A stretch of 64,000 nucleotides of DNA from Streptomyces wedmorensis (GTDB taxonomy: Bacteria; Actinomycetota; Actinomycetes; Streptomycetales; Streptomycetaceae): NCBI RefSeq assembly GCF_000716445.1, contig NZ_JNWK01000026.1, positions 1-64,000 of the forward strand, read 5' to 3'. A program made the position numbers and the translations under genes. The notes under the pieces were generated by a model. It was given only the letters and a program-made list of their open reading frames with translations, was not told the DNA's origin and did no database searches. Of the stretch, positions 63,986 through 64,000 are shown piece after piece. Numbering within the stretch: the stretch's first letter is position 1; each line of letters opens with the position of its first letter.

Positions 63986-64000
63986 ATGACCACACCGCGC
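63986..64000 (+). CDS. Start of a gene cut by the window edge
   Basis: ATG ACC ACA CCG CGC begins a frame (MTTPR) that runs off the edge. Too little is visible to name it. Confidence 0.4.

Overview
The window is high-GC actinobacterial DNA with GTG/TTG starts, translational coupling (ATGA/GTGA overlaps) and the gene repertoire of a Streptomyces. It carries a complete fosfomycin gene cluster. Fom3, Fom4/HppE, FomA and the bifunctional Fom1 agree residue by residue with what I remember of the published catalytic positions (Fom3 C282/C286/C289, HppE H138/E142/H180, FomA K9/K18/H58). The source is therefore a fosfomycin producer such as S. wedmorensis or S. fradiae, or a close relative.

Layout. 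(1) 1-3.9 kb is a gene graveyard of a sugar, probably L-fucose, catabolic locus: a ThuA/glucose-sorbosone dehydrogenase gene with an internal deletion, a Gfo/Idh-isomerase chimera, and fragments of a ROK regulator, a GH95-like secreted glycosidase and L-fuconate dehydratase. (2) 3.4-9.4 kb is mobile debris: a frameshifted membrane protein, a frameshifted tyrosine integrase remnant, a broken IS630-type transposase with an internal 8-bp tandem repeat, an IS5-family fragment fused to an SMI1/KNR4 gene, and a peptidoglycan-binding-domain protein. A perfect 21-bp inverted repeat with TA dinucleotides encloses 4.23-8.12 kb. (3) 9.4-11.1 kb is a membrane Ser/Thr kinase.

(4) 11.2-25.1 kb, all on the minus strand, runs fom3-fom4-fomD-fomA-fomB-fom1-fom2-fomC, then a nucleotidyltransferase, an ArsR-type regulator and a phnD-phnC-phnE phosphonate/phosphate-ester ABC importer. 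The inferred pathway is PEP to phosphonopyruvate (Fom1 C-terminal domain), phosphonoacetaldehyde (Fom2), hydroxyethylphosphonate (FomC), CMP adduct (Fom1 N-terminal domain), C-methylation (Fom3), CMP release (FomD) and epoxidation (Fom4). FomA and FomB phosphorylate the product for self-protection.

(5) 25.4-37.9 kb, plus strand and divergent from fom, is a tightly coupled operon I cannot assign to a known product: Asp/Glu-racemase-like protein, unknown 469-aa protein, MFS transporter, two glutathionylspermidine-synthase-like ATP-grasp proteins, M20 peptidase, DRE-TIM aldolase-like enzyme, heme-oxygenase-like iron protein, class IV aminotransferase, then an enolase-superfamily dipeptide epimerase, a 67-aa secreted peptide and a TauD-type dioxygenase. 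A LuxR-type regulator and a CYTH protein follow on the minus strand. (6) 39.7-54.4 kb holds an alpha/beta hydrolase, an MFS transporter, a second nucleotidyltransferase, a type II thioesterase, and a small NRPS/PKS set (A-T-C, A-T, a KS-ACP lacking AT, a PqqD-like protein, an LLM oxidoreductase, a lone carrier protein), closing with a third ATP-grasp ligase and a strong bidirectional terminator. Regions 5 and 6 look like one or two undescribed short-peptide pathways built around ATP-grasp amide ligases.

(7) 54.4-64 kb is ordinary chromosome: a secreted M4 metallopeptidase, a Ku/LigD-polymerase/ATP-ligase end-joining set, a HEAT-repeat protein, and a lipoprotein plus sensor kinase pair.
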